64,000 nucleotides of DNA from Calvatia gigantea (GCA_025093985.1 JACAAK010000011.1:744001-808000); one strand, 5' to 3'; shown: positions 11,856 through 25,397, numbered from the stretch's first letter. Numbers and translations are program-made. The notes: generated from the letters alone by a model not told the origin.

Positions 11856-13783
11856 TTATCTGGCGATGTTTCCTGGCGAAGGTGCGAGATTCGGGCCGAA
11901 TGGAATCAGATCTGTTCTCAACGTTATCCAGTAACAGCCAGTGATGACCCCGCCGAGCGGGAAAGAATCAAGCGAAGGTTTTCCAAATTTCGCTTCCACC
12001 ATATTCGGGAATATGCTTTCGATGTGGCAGACGAGGCAGAGAGGAGACTCCAGGTTTTTGAAGGTGCGTTTTCATTGCGAGCGTGATTCCTGATGTATTT
12101 AATGACTCCCCTGCCAGACGGGTTCAACAGTGATACTCATTTGATCCTATCGAAAACGAAACCCGCGCGACTCAAACTAGCTAATTTGCCTGATGACGTT
12201 TTTCGATCAATTGTACTCGACATTCATGCCGAGCTTGCTCGAAGATACTTTAGAGAGGAATCCCCTTTCGAACTTCCGCTTACGCCAACGATTGAATGCG
12301 GGGACAGCTGAACTGTATTTCGCTGCTGGAGAGGAAGCATGCAAGGCCTTTGAAGAAATATTCACCAACGAAGCCAAATACCGCCAGCTCCTGGCTTACC
12401 GTAGCGATAAAGCGCAGACCTTATTGGACTTGATGTCGATGGTGAGCACCTGCGTTTTTTCTACACTTCTGAAGGATACTGACGGGTACCTTAGCTGGTG
12501 GATCACCCATCCCTTAAAGCTCAAGCAAAGCCTTGCATGGTCAAGACTATCATGCGGCTCTCACAGAATTCATTCCTCTATCCACATTCGCTATTGGTAG
12601 AGAACATCACACGGGATAATATCCCGTATATGTCTGGTAATTTTGGCGACGTTTATCGCGGAAAATTTCGTGGACAAGCAGTAGGGTTGAAAGTTGTCAA
12701 AATCTATAAGAAATCAGACCTTAGCAGGATCTTTAAAGTAAAGTGTTCGTAAAAGATACTCCACATCTCGTGCTGATGAGGTTACAGCTCTTCTCGAGAG
12801 AGGCCATGCTCTGGGCCCACCTATCACATCCCAATATTCTCCCCTTCTATGGGATATATCGTATAGGAGACATTTACGGGAGATTGGCATTAATTTCACC
12901 ATGGATGGAAAAAGGTCATTTACGGGCGTTTCTGCAGAATGAACCCGACGCAGATCGCATTTTGTTGGTGAGTTCATGGCGAGATATGTGTTTCTTATGT
13001 TGATATCTCACTACGCTAGTTGACTGACATCGTAAATGGGCTAGAATATCTGCACGAGAGTAATATAGTTCATGGTGATCTGAAAGGGGTGAGTTGTTCA
13101 TACTTTACGGTAACGCCCTCATCGTTGATAATATTGCTTAATGTAGGATAACATCCTCATCACTGCCAGTGGTAGGGCATGTCTGGCCGACTTCGGTTTG
13201 TCCAATGTTGTACAGGCTAAGATGGGGGCATGGTCTATCATTAGCACTCTGATGCACAATGGGGGAACCGTTGGATGGGAAGCCCCGGAATTACTGCGAG
13301 AGGACCACGCGATACCTACCAGAGAGAGTGATGTTTTTGCTTTGGTCATGGTATTCTACGAGGCAAGCTATTCGTTGAAAAGAACCGAACTGATTTCTGA
13401 TCCGTTCATTTTTATTTCCCGGTTAGGCTTTTACCGGCAGAATACCTTTTCACGAGGTAAAGACCCCGGCCGCAGTTATTTATCGCATCATTTCAGGACA
13501 GAGACCGACGCAACCAGCTCCAGAAAGTCAGGCGTATACTGTGTTTGGTCTGACGGAAGAAATCTGGGGGATCATGGAGAGAGGCTGGGGTGTGGATCCC
13601 GAAGCCAGGCCGTCGCTTCGAGAATTTCTACACGTTCTTTTGAAGTGCGGAAGAGAGGATCAGAGAAGGAAGGATGAGTACGAGGAAGCCTTGCCGCCTT
13701 CAAAATTCAGAGATGCCATGAATGGCGTGTATCGACGATTAACAATCGAGGAAATTGCACATGTTCTCTCTTGGTTTACATGA
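11856..13783 (+). CDS. TKL-like protein kinase (one frame break)
   Basis: Seen: exons about 11856-12063, 12118-12441, 12495-12737, 12788-12967, 13020-13088, 13147-13362 and 13427-13783. Helical N-terminal sequence (residues rich in Arg/Glu, then FEEIFTNEAKYRQLLAYRS) leads into a kinase domain. It has a glycine loop ending GNFGDVYRG, the lysine strand VGLKVVKIYKK, HLSHPNILPFYG, catalytic loop HGDLKGDNIL, LADFGLS, WEAPELL and a closing LTEEIWGIMERGWG...ARPSLREFL. All key catalytic residues are present. HGD in place of HRD is usual for Agaricomycete TKL-like kinases. The 13363-13426 intron has GC-AG ends. Exon 12118-12441 holds one extra base between about 12190 and 12310: the first half reads one frame, the second the next. 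The true 5' end is unresolved; a stop at 11853-11855 limits the first exon, and no in-frame ATG follows it before 12063. It sits head-to-tail before the IKS1 gene, 261 bases away. Confidence 0.7.
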
Positions 13784-14044
13784 AAGCAGAATAAGCAGAA
13801 CAGATTGGCTTGGTTTATGTAAGATTAGACTGCACGTGACTTTGGTCGAAATGACCCCATCGACTTGTCCCATCCTTTAAGCCCTCAGTCATGTTCTCTT
13901 CATTCTCCTGAGTTTGCTCTTCCTCCGCGCAAATTCAATATTTCATACTTGAACAAAGTTCTTAAAGACGCTTGTAGGTTGCGGATTGTGTTGTACTGGA
14001 CGGACAGTAATAACTCCGAGTACAGCACCCATTTAGGATTTTGG

Positions 14045-16821
14045 ATGACGCCAGACACTAGTCCTCCGCATTCACCTTCAAGAGGTGTGATTGCGTTACA
14101 CACGAACTCAGAACATGACTGGCAACCTATTTTACATTCCTCGAATCAGGTTGTTCTCTACAACCCCAAGAGCCATGCTTTGACAATCAGTCGGTCGTCG
14201 AGTTTGCCTGTTCATGGAAAGCCTTGTCCCTATTGCAAACGTATACTTCCTGATGAATTCGGACGAGATACAACGGAAGATGGTGGCTTCGACGAAGCGG
14301 ATCCTACATACCAGACCCGCGAACCTGATTATTTTCGTCTTCTGGCATTCGCCAATGAGAATGCTTCGGGTCTGCCGCCGTTGACCCATCACGGGGATGC
14401 CCCCGAGGAGACATCTCGCGCATTCCCTCCCAATACCATGGCAGAAGGTTATTTCAAGAGATTCTTCCAAGAGGAGTATAAGCTCGGAATGGGAGCGAAT
14501 GGCACGGTGTATCTGTGCCACGTGAGTTTTCGACTTTCTTTCTCAGTGTGTTAACGGGCTGTTCAATGAAAGCCGGCCCACCGGGTTCTGAATTTTGAGT
14601 TTTCACCAGCTTTTGCTGAAATATTGCATTACAGCATATGCTCGACGGAAACTCGCTTGGTTCGCAATGAGCTTCTTTACCAGCAAAGGATTCCACTGTT
14701 GCTTATGCTCATGCTTAGGTCACTTCGCGGTCAAGAAGATTGCGGTTGGCGAATCTCATACGTATCTTCTGAATATCCTCCGAGAAGTGCGCTTGCTGGA
14801 GCAGCTTCATCATCCAAATATCATTACATATCAGTCCGTTTCCCGACCTTCAGTTTTGTTTATGTGCTCATATGATATAGTCATGCATGGCTCGAAACTT
14901 GTCAATTCTCTTCGTTTGGTCCGCAAGTACCAACACTGCACGTCCTTATGCAGTGGGCGGAAGGTGGCAGTTTGGATGACTTCATTGATATCCGCCTCGG
15001 TCGTGGATCGCCCCACGTCCATATTAATCCTTTTGGCACCTCCTCTGCATCGCCCCAGGCCTCGACATCGACAGCTCCTTCAAATCGTCCACACTCCCGT
15101 GGTCCATCTACCGATTTCGCTTCCACTAGCTCGGATATACATTCCCGGTCCGCGCGAATACGGGCATTCCGCGCATATCAGGCAGCTCCACCAGATGAGA
15201 AGGAGCGAATGCGGCGCGAAACTCTCCTTCCGAACCGTGTAGGGAGAAAAGCTCAGTCTTTGAAGGCCGTTCATCTCCTAAGTGCAGAGGAGGTGAAAAG
15301 TTTATTCCATGACGTAGTTGAAGGGCTCAACTTTCTTGCAAGTCCGACCCTTCTTCCTCTTATGTCTCGCTCTCACTTTCACTTTAGCATGGTCGTTCCA
15401 TTTTACACCTGGACCTGAAGCCAGGTAACGTGCTTTTGACTTGGGATGAGGGCCGGCTCATGTACGCGCGTTTGACTTTACCTTTTCACCTTCTCGTTCA
15501 ACTGTTCGTTTAGCCCAAGGGCGATGCTCTCGGATTTCGGAACATCGCGCGATATGATCGCGTCAAACCCAGTCAGAACTGGGAATACTGGAACGTACGT
15601 TATGTGTACACCACTTGGGTCCGCTCTCATCCCTCTACAGACTTGAATACTCTTCTCCAGAGTCTCTCCCAGCTCCGCAAACCGGTTTATTGGGCGATAT
15701 TAGCTCGAAATCGGACATGTGGTCGTTGGGTATGATCCTTCATAAGCTTTTGTTCTTCAAGTTACCTTACCAGTGCGTCCATACCGCCCTGCAACGCTAA
15801 TTGTTGTTTCAATTCTTGGCAGCTATGCTTCTGACGGTGACAATGAAGGACCGTCAAGCTCAGGAATCCAACAGCCAGAGAGAAATAGCAGGTTGGGAGA
15901 GGCAGAGAAGCTGAAACGCTTGGAGCATGAAGTGTCTAATTATCCTGGGTATGCTTTCAAATCCCGCGGCTTCTATTCCCGTTGATTCGGTCTATAGATT
16001 CAAGTCAAATGCTGATCTTGTCACTATGTTTGAGGCACGGCGGTTGCCTCGGACCTTCCTTATACTACTTGAAACTCTCCTTAACAAGGTTCCAGGCAGA
16101 CGGCCTTCATGTGAACGGGTCTCCCTTGCTCTCAAGGAGGGAAAGGTAGTACTGCATGAAAGTCATCTTCAAGCAGACGCTCATACATCAGCCTAGCTGG
16201 ACCCGCTCAAAGAAGTTCCCAAACAGAGCGGCCTATCATCTGTCGTTCCCTTGGCTCGCTCTCTACTTGGTACTAGCGATAGATCTCCAGTCTCAGCCTC
16301 GGCCGCAGCCCCTGGCCCTGAAGTTGATTTTGGGGCCGAGCCACACCGCGAGGCGGGCGCATCAGAATCTGGCAGTGGTTTAGATATAACCCCGACTGAG
16401 AATTTACCAGTCTTGGGCTTACCTTCCCCTGCCAACTCGCTCGATTCGTTTAATGGTAAACTGAACTCGAGCCAGGTGTCCGGGGTGAGGGCGCGATGGA
16501 CACGGAAGGTCTTTAGAACGTTGATCGAGCATAGAGAGCCATTAGTGAAGTTGACGAAGAGCTCTGTTCTACTGGCAAAGGTGGGCATTAACTTGTGCCG
16601 TTGCCCTGGATGGTGTTCTTAAGATCTTCCAGGCATTCAGTATATCCACGATGTGCTCAAGCTCATATGGATTCCCTCGGTTATTGGTGGCTTCTGCGTT
16701 GACAGGAGCTGCGCTGACGGATGCGGTAGTTGAGGTGGGGATATTTGGACATGTTGGACTTTTGGTCTTTCATGTTTTGGTTATCAAGATAGGATGCACA
16801 TACGGACTGTGCTGCCACTGA
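14045..16821 (+). CDS. IKS1: IKS1-type serine/threonine protein kinase
   Basis: Seen: eleven exons, 14045-14521, 14635-14659, 14719-14833, 14881-15337, 15388-15461, 15514-15594, 15641-15772, 15823-15948, 15998-16145, 16197-16580 and 16633-16821, give 735 residues without a frame break. Residues 34-47 are NQVVLYNPKSHALT and 61-64 are CPYC, both typical of the IKS1 N-terminus. The kinase domain follows: LGMGANGTVYLC (147-158), FAVKKI with Lys173, HHPNIITYHHAW, catalytic HLDLKPGN with Asp367, DFG at 390-392 and SPE at 415-417. An ~80-residue insert rich in Ser/Arg lies between the hinge and catalytic loop. Family knowledge: IKS1 is a conserved fungal kinase named as a suppressor in yeast RAS signalling; its substrates are poorly known. 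Intron 15338-15387 is GC-AG. The C-terminal ~45 residues are hydrophobic and could anchor it in a membrane. I chose the ATG at 14045 because the conserved N-terminal motif starts just after it. Confidence 0.9.
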
Positions 16822-17994
16822 ATTTGTTTTTCGTTCCCCAATCGCATGTGAATCGATTCAGTTGAAATCGTCCTTTTCCTCTCCATGAAGTGAAACGATA
16901 TACCCAGATGGATAGCGATGCCTTCTACGGGATATGGGGCTGCCTGGGAGGACGATTATCTGGATGAGTTAGCAATCAGCCCAGGCGGGTAAACTTCGCC
17001 TTTAATAATTTAATGAGTGACCCTCGCACAAACGGAATCTCAAGGAATGATCGGCCACCATGCACCGACTACACTGTCAGCTGCTGACAAAAACTCACTG
17101 AGGGGTAAAACAAAACTCTCGCGCCGACAGCCGAACGCACGCTAATATTTCTCATGTTAATGATCGACGAACATTTTTATATGCGCACAGGTGAAATCAG
17201 CTTGAGTACCCATACACCATTCATCTCATCGTTTCAGTTGCCACGCGACTTTTATCAAGACACCAGTTTTTTGGGGTACTTCCATCTTGAATGAAGTGAA
17301 GTTTGCTCCCCTAACAATAGTACGAAGAAACTAAGCCTCGGCCACTAGACATGAACGCCTAAGTATCGTCCTGAAGTCGATTAACCATGACAAGGTCGCC
17401 TCTTACCCGGTATGGACACTTTCTCGAGTCACACTTCGTCCTGCAACGTTGTCGAAATGAGCCTTTCAAAACTAGCCTGGGTTGATTAGTAACAAGCTTT
17501 GAGGAGTAGGTGAAGAGTCGGCAGCAATTGTGCACGAACATGAGGCATCCAGCTTGCAAACAGCATGGAAAGAGGTCTTCACGTCCCCCCCCCCCGCGCG
17601 TCCAGCGTACTTGGCCCGGGACTTCTGCATTCTATGGCAACCTTTCCCTTCCCTCAAGAACCGGGGCACAGGACATATTCATGAAACGCATAAGACACCC
17701 AAGACATAGCGTCGAGAAGCCTACAATTAGAGAGGTATTACTTTATTGTGTCAAGTAAGTAATTACTACGTCTATACAAGGCACGAACGAACTGGAGATA
17801 GAACAATTGGAAAGCTTGGTACAACAGGTGATGATACAAGATGACAATGAAGTGCATGAGAATGACGAATACAATTGAAGAGGAAGTGTGCCGAGACGTA
17901 AAAACTGACCAAGTCCAAAACCCAACCCAATAGCCGAACGAACGTCAAAGACGAAAAGAAACTCTGATAAAAGACAAAAAATGTTGGTACGCCT
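16822..17994. other. Intergenic between convergent genes
   Basis: About 1.2 kb between the 3' ends of the IKS1 gene and the large low-complexity gene. It should hold both 3' untranslated regions. A ten-base C run lies at 17586-17595. No gene is recognisable. Confidence 0.5.
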
Positions 17995-20900
17995 CTACCG
18001 CTTCTTCCCCTTCCCTTTCTTTGCACCGCCCGGTTTTTGTGATATGGCTTTCGCAGCTGCCGCCTCTTTCTCTTTTGCTTCCTTCTCCCTGGCAGCTTTC
18101 TCCTGCGTCTCTCTTTCTCGTGCCTCTTGCTCTTCTCGTTCCCTCGCTTCCTGTTCCTGCCTCTCCTGTTCCTGCCTCTCCCTTTCCTCCTCTCGTTCTC
18201 TCTCCTCTCTCTCTTTCTGCTCCTTTAATCTCCTTGCCTTGGCGGTAGCACCACCCACACTCGCCGTAGGACCGCCCCCGGTTGTCTTCGCGTTGGAACT
18301 TGCAGAGTCACCGAACATCTGTTGTAACTTCTGCTTCGATCTCAGCAACTCTTCCCGCCTCTCTCGTTCTTCCTCATCGTCATTTTGTTCTCCCCACTCA
18401 TTCTGTTCTTGATTTTGGCCGTAACCCCAAGAATCATCTTGGTCAAAGCCGGCAGCACTAGCACTGTTACCGAACGCCGACGAAGGAGCACCCCAACCAA
18501 AGCCTGTCGTAGTTCCGGTAGTCGGTTTAGCTTTTGCATTGGCATTCTTCCCGATGCCGACGCCAATCTTCGGACTCGAGGACACACCAGGACCCCATGC
18601 TTGGTTCAGCGAGGATTTGGATGCGTTTGCGTTATTGCCGAACAGCGAGGAAGCCATCTTAGGCGGTGGGCCATTCGCAAGGGGTGACATATCTTTGAAC
18701 GATTCTGACATGGAACCTGGTGTGTTGAAAGATGAGAGAGATGGCGTCCCAGCCCGTGCATTGTTTGATTTGGGTCCGTTTGTCATACCGTTATTCCCTC
18801 GACCGGGTATATTGACTCCAGCACTTGTCGGTGGCATGGGTTTGGCCCCACTCCCACCCGCCGGTTCTCCGAAAATCCTGTTCCCTTGTTCTGTCCCCTG
18901 CCGCAACTGCTGAGCAGCCTTTTGGAACCATTCTTGATTGAAAAACTTCGTCTTCTTGATTTGCTCCCATACCAGCGGCACCTCCTCGCCTTTTCGCTGA
19001 AGGGGTGTGGTTGCGTATATCCTCAGGGCTTCCGGCGTCAGCACCGAACTGAATAATTTCTTCGTACATCTTCGGTGGTTTGTTGGGTTTCGGTTCCATG
19101 ATAATTCTCGAGTCGGGCGCGAGGACGTTGGATGGACTACGGTTCCACGGCCCATCCGATTCATCAGGAACCTCCTCCACCATGGCGGCTTGGCGTTTTC
19201 CGTTCCGGGCAGAGCCCTTCTTCGACTTTGTTGTAGATGGAGGAGCAGTGTTAGCCGAGGGCTTGGATGCAGAACCCCGACCCCAAGGACTGGTATTGCT
19301 AGCAGCGCCCTTCCTCGCTCCTGTCGCACCTCCACCAGCACCCGCACCCCTGCCCATACCAAACTTTCCAGCAGTGTTACTGCTACCAAAACCAACTCGC
19401 GGATTCAACGCCCCAGGCATGCTCCATTCGTTCTCCATACTTTCGGCCTCTTCCTGAGCATCCTCCTGCTCACCTTCCTCTTCCTCTTCCTCTTCCTCTT
19501 CCTCCTCCTCTTCTGCATTCCATACCTGGTGGTGAAGGCCCGACGGCTTCCTCGCGCCACCCGCCACACCACCAGCACCGGATTGATGGGCGTTACCACC
19601 GAAAATACCTGACAATCCCACTGGTTTCGGAGTCTTTGATCCCATATCATCCCACATCCCACCACCAGCTCCTGGGGACGCAGCAGCAGCATTTCGTGCT
19701 GACGGGGGAGGAGAACCGAAGCCAGAAGCGGATGTGAATTTCGTGGAACCCGCCGACGCTTTTGGAGTTGTTAGTTGTGGTTGTGTCTCTAGCTCCTCGA
19801 AGTCATCAAAGGTTGTTAGTGGAGTCTTCTTGTTTGCTGCCGCACGCCCTTTCTTTGTTGCGTTTTTACTAATGTTTGTAGCGGGAGCAGATGGTGGTGG
19901 TTGTGTTGGGGCGGCAGCGGGACCTTGAGTACCGAGCTTTCGTGTCATACTGGCGGGGGTGGCATGGGACATGGTTGGCGTTGAGGAACCCATCCCTATC
20001 GCTGCACCGACCGCACCGGCGACGTTTTTACCCTTAGTCATCATATCGCTCAATAACGACGATTTCTTCTGCTGCGCACTGGAAAGTTGAGGGCGGAAGT
20101 GTTCTTCCTCTTCCTCTTCCGCTTCCTCCCCTTCTACTTCTTCATATTCCTCGTAACTTCCACTTTCTTGTTGTCCTCTTCCTTGATCCCATCCCCATTC
20201 TCCCATGTTCCCGCCACCGTTGAAGCCGAATGGTGATTTCTTCACGTTGGTGTTCGAACCGTTCAGAGTAGCCATCATCGCAGGAGATGATTTTCCAGTA
20301 GCTTGAGCAGGTTTCTTGGATGTCCAAGCACTCCCACTCGCGCTCGTGGCTTTGCCCACCCCATTGGCCTTAGGTCCACGCGATGGCGGTTGCGGTTGTG
20401 CAGGTGCAGGTGTAGGAGCGGGTTTTGGACCCCAGTTGAACCAGCCGTCATCCTCCTCCGCCTGATGCTGATGCACCGCGACCCCAGCCTGGGCCTCACC
20501 CAAGAAGAATTTCGCATACTGATCTGTCAAAGCCTCGCTCTCCTCTGGTGATGACGGTTCAGCCTGTGGTCTCCAGAATCCATTATTTGGAGTCGGGGCA
20601 GTGGGAGGGTGAGGGTGGTGGTCGTTCGCTGCTGCGGTTGAGACTGTGATTGTACCCCTTCGTCGATTCGCACCGCCCGCGCTGATAGTACCAAACCTAG
20701 ATTCGTCGAGGACGGATATTGAGTCTTTGCGTTGGCGGGCTCCTGCAGCAGCGGCAGCACTGGAAGTAGCAGTAGGGGTATGGTGGTGGTGGTTGGGCAT
20801 GTTACGGGTTTGTGGTGTGCCCCATTCTTGGCCACCCTCGGATTGTAGGAATTGAGACACTTGGAAGGCAGTATCGAGGTCTACATCGGGGGTTTGGTCG

Positions 20901-22597
20901 AATATGTTCTGTAGCCCATCGAGGTTCGTTGGGTTTGGATTAAGAGTAGTCGACGATGATGACGTGGCGGGGGCATTCGGCTTATTAGTAGGGGTTTTGT
21001 TGGTGGCATGGAAAGCGGATGAGGAAGAGGTGGAGGAAACTCCGTTTTTGAGAGCGCCTTTGATAGTTGTGCCCCGTCCCTTCTTCGCCGTAGCAGTAGC
21101 AGCATGGTCAGGTACAACACCACCACCAGCTCGACCTTTCTCGATCTCAGCAGTCATCCTATTACGCTCATCACGAACAAGTTGCGTCCTCTCTTCCTCC
21201 TTCGTCGCCCTCAAATGCAACATATCCTGTTCATGCTGCGTAACCAATTGGGCGATTAACGCTTTGTTAGCGCGACTCTGACCATTCCCGAGCTCGTGCA
21301 TCTTCCTCGCGAGCTCAATATCATATCTCGCAGCTTCGTCGTGGAATTCATGGATTTTCAAGATCCGAGCTTCTATTTTGTATCGCTCATATGCGGCATT
21401 TTGGTCTGCTTGAGACATGTTTGCGAAATCAGCGTCGGCCTCGTTTTCGGAGTCGTTGGTGGTGAAGTGAGGCCCGATATATCGAGATCCAATCTTGGAT
21501 TTCGGTTTGGCAGGACCGTCAACAGCAACGGCAACGGCAGCGGCGGATGAGGTGGAGGTAGAGGTGGGCTTTGCCGTAGTAGCAGTAGAATTTGGCGCAG
21601 CGAAAATGCGGTCGGGGTCATCGTCAGCCGAGATGGATTTTGAGAGGGAAGATGGAACGCGCGGTGGGAAGTGTGAAGAGGAGGATAGGGACGAAGAGAG
21701 TTGGTGATGGGAACGTGATAAAGGGGCGGAGGGGTCGGCCGGTGAACTGGAAAGGGAGCTTTGGTTCGAGGAGCTCCAGTTATTTGTTGGCCCTGAAGGC
21801 TGTTGTTGTTGTTGCCGACCGGGATGTGCCCAGGATTTGTAGCTGGGAACTGGAACGCCGCCGTTGTCCTCGTCTTCGGAACCTACAGCATGGGCGGCCT
21901 GTAGATTCCTTGAGCCCTGATATTAATGAATGAGATAAAGAACATGGGAACATACGTGGCCTTTAGAGCCTGAAAATGAGCTCATATATTCGTCCCGGTC
22001 ATCGTTTGTAAATTGTCTGGGATCGACGAAGGCATAGCTCGCAGAAGATGTGTTTTGGGACCGCGAAAGAAGTGAAGGCGGGGCGTAAAAGTTCTGTTCG
22101 GAGGAAAGAGAGGAATAGCTTGAGTCGGTTTGATGGCTTTGTTGGCTCTGATAGCTTACGCCCCGGCTCAAGGGCTGTGCAGCGACACTGGCGGGGGTAA
22201 ATTCAGGAGGATGATGATTATGCGACTCGATTTCAGCGTTATCCTCTTCGGCTTCAAGTTCCTCGGGTCCCAGAAACTGACGAATGGATTGTGCCTCTTG
22301 CGCTGAGACGGTACCCCAGTCTTCATGCTGCAATCCGTTACTTTGCAATACCCTTGCCCATTCATCTCGCATCTCCAGATAATACTGTCTTTCGTGCAAC
22401 TTCGTAATTTCAAACCTTTGCTGTTCTCGCTCCTGCTGTGTGCGGCCTCTTGGCGCATCTTGTAAGGCCATATTTCTTTTCGAGATCATCGCTTGACGAG
22501 CTTTCCCAGCATACATGCGAAAGTCGCCCCACAGTTTGCGGGCGAGCTGTGGGCGGGGAATCTGGTTTTGGAGCATGCTAGAGGTGGCAATCGGCAT
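17995..22597 (-). CDS. Large low-complexity protein of unknown function (one frame break)
   Basis: Seen: exon 1 is 21956-22597 and exon 2 is 17995-21916, with a 39-nt intron (GTATGT...ATATCAG). With one base dropped near 19030-19060 the product is about 1520 residues. The N-terminal ~110 residues are Arg/Glu-rich and probably helical (KLWGDFRMYAGKARQAM, KLHERQYYLEMRDEWARVL). A second helical block (MSQADQNAAYERYKIEARIL) follows around residue 385. A very long Ser/Gly/Asn/Pro-rich region contains acidic runs of up to about twelve Glu (near 19470-19515). A conserved-looking segment, KMYEEIIQFGADAGSPE then EALRIYATTPLQRKGEEVPL and FFNQEWFQKAA, spans the frame break. The C-terminus is an Arg/Glu coiled coil and a lysine-rich tail, KKGKGKKR. 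I do not recognise the family. The mixture suggests a scaffold or regulatory protein, but no function should be assigned. Confidence 0.7.
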
Positions 22598-25397
22598 GGC
22601 TCCTTGGAGGTAGTAGGAGGTGAATCGCTGTGTAAGTACTGCTGTTTAATTTGCTGTCAAGCACCGTTGTGGACTGTCTACAAAAGGACTGAAGACGACG
22701 TCAGCACTAAACGAATTGCAGGAAAGGAAAAATAATGACCCCGACTTTTGGAAGAAAAAAAAGGAATGCCTCGTGTCCTGGGCGGGGGACTTGATAAGAG
22801 AGGGTGATGTGAATAATCTCCGGAATGGGCCCGCACCCAGAAATACCCAGATCCACGAGGCCACTCTGCCTACCCTCTGCCCTGTAAACGCCCACACAAC
22901 CTACTGGACAACATTTCTTCGGCCGTCTGCTACCTTTCGGGCGGCGACGGACTCAAAACCTCCCCTAGCAATTCAAATATCCATGGGTTTATGTAAATAC
23001 TGGGCAGCTTCTCGACCTCGAGCTTTGATCTGAACTACCACGACGTCTCCTCTTCACCTCGATGTGACCACTGATCTAACAAATCCTACCCACAGCTGGT
23101 GTACCTTGAGACTCGTGCGCGGTCCTAACGTCTTGGGAACCCTACCTTTCAATTTAATTCCCTGCTATCTTTGCGTTTGCCTTTCTTCTCTGATGCTTGA
23201 TCGGAAAATACGCCAATTTTCCGTCCTCATTGCACTATTGAGGTATTCTTTCAATGGCTGCGCGTATTACGGGAAACGCGTACAAAAAACCACCGCCTTG
23301 CCTGTCCGTCGTCAACGTGGAAATGAAATCACCACCCCTTTCCTTTTGGCGGTGCAATCTATATTTCCACTACGATGGGGTTAAACCTGGGTCTGCCTCC
23401 CGAAATTCGAGTGATTCATTTTGGATATAGGGAGAATTGCTTAAAAAAGGCGGGACACCTGGTACCTAACCACTAGCGCCCCACTATTATTGCGTCGGGG
23501 GGATTACGGTCAACCTAAAAAGGCAAAGCGTCGGCGCAGTTGTGGTTAAGCGACGGCAGGTAAGCTGCTAAGTGCTCGAGGCATACAATGTGACGGCTAC
23601 ATCGGACTCGGTTACAGTAATGTATGTGATCGATACCAATGCCAATGCGATCTAACCCCCTCACTCCACAATTCTTCTTGGCGGGTGGACGTCCTCTCTC
23701 TGTCGCTCATCGAAACTACGAATGCAAGGGTATTCCCGACTCTCTTCTCAATTCAAAAAGACACAAAGTCCGAAAGGAGATGAAACGACGAAGCCTCTCT
23801 CCCGGATTTCCCTCCCAAGTCCCCGGATAAACCTCCTAAAGAAGTCTTGGACTACTGGACTTTATGAATGCACTTGGGACCCCCCGGATGGTGTTACTGG
23901 TGTTTTGTTAACCAGCTGGGAACACGTATACATGTCCTCTGCATCCCAATATATCGTCGGCAAAGCTCCCAAATCCCACTTCTCGAAGCCTCGTTCTCTC
24001 AACCTTGATTTGCTCGCTTGCAGCTCGCTACGTCAATCCTTCTTATCACCTCGAATTTCGTCAGGCCGCCACAGGGGGGATTCTATGGACACAACTTTAT
24101 TTCAGTCTGCTCTCCCAAGGTGTCGGCTCTATCCCTCATCAGCTGCCCCTTCGTGGCTTCTTCGACATCTGATGTTGCGCAGATATGGACTTTGTAACAA
24201 GGAACGTTCTTGACGATACTGTTTTTCCAAGGTCTTTTTCGTTCGTTGGCATCTCGAACTGGACCAGGAATCCCTTCTATTTGGGTGGGGGACAAGCTAA
24301 CATGACCGCCAACTCTTCCGCAGTTTGTGTTCTCGCTGAATACTCGTGTCTGAGTTCGCGATTGTTCCATCCCTGGAGGGTACAGGAAGGGGGTGGGGTC
24401 CGAGGTATCTGGAGCGGCGTAAATTTCGCTTCAAAGAGGAAGGTTGGGGAAGGTCCTAAGCTCTGTGTGTCCGCTGGTGTGATGCTTTTTTCGCGTTCGG
24501 CCGGTTGAAGGCGCTTTGGATAATCGTGCTATTTACATGTCGTGATAAATCTGCGCCTCAGGAGATATCCCCCCCCAAATACTTGTGGAGTTTTGTAATG
24601 TGCGTGGTGTTTTCTCGGGTAAGTACGCCACACTCTTGGCGGGCGTAGGGTCCCTCTTGGACTGTGTGGTGCACCATCAAGGGTGAAAGAAGTTGGGTAG
24701 ATGCAACCGCAAAGCAAATGGACAAGGTGGACCGGAACGGAAACTCCATGAAATCTGCAAGTGATACATTCGGTAGTCTGCGGCCAGTCAACGAGGTACG
24801 GATACTGCGACACCATGGACCTGGTCTATGAGGGGACTGAGAGGGTGATGTACCCTTTTCTGCAATGTATGTGTTGGTGCATATCAAATGGGGGACCTTG
24901 TGGCTGAGGCTGTTGAAGCGACTCGAATATAGCAAGTGTGCACTAGACTTTGTATAGCTGCCGCGCACCCAGAAATTAATTCATGATGGTTAAAGTGGTT
25001 TAAAAGGTATGACAAATGGTTGAGTGTTATGTGTGTATGGGTCTGTGTAAGGCCCTGCGTATGGGTGTTAAACATCAATCGGCAAGTCCCACCTGTGAGT
25101 TGCAACTTGCGGTCAGTGCCGCATCGGCTATTCACACGGATAGTAGTTGGCAGAACTGTGTTTGGTCTCAAGGGTTTAAGTGTGTTAGTGGAGGTTGAAG
25201 TCTATTGGAGTCAGGGTGAAGAGTCCCACCCACCGGCCACTGTGGCACAATTACCCTTCACAAGTCAATGAATTGGATAATGTCGACAGGCTGCACTAGA
25301 CCCCCAAACGGGGGAGGGGGCCACTTTCTATAGTATGCTGTAAATCTAGGGGAGCCCAGCTGACCTGAACATTGAATTAAATGATCCCGAAATGATA
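22598..25397. other. Intergenic, no gene recognised
   Basis: About 2.8 kb between two minus-strand genes. The right part holds the 3' side of the F-box gene, and the first few hundred bases should carry the promoter of the low-complexity gene. Several open stretches of 60-160 codons exist on both strands without recognisable motifs, and I could not splice any of them into a known product. Confidence 0.4.
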
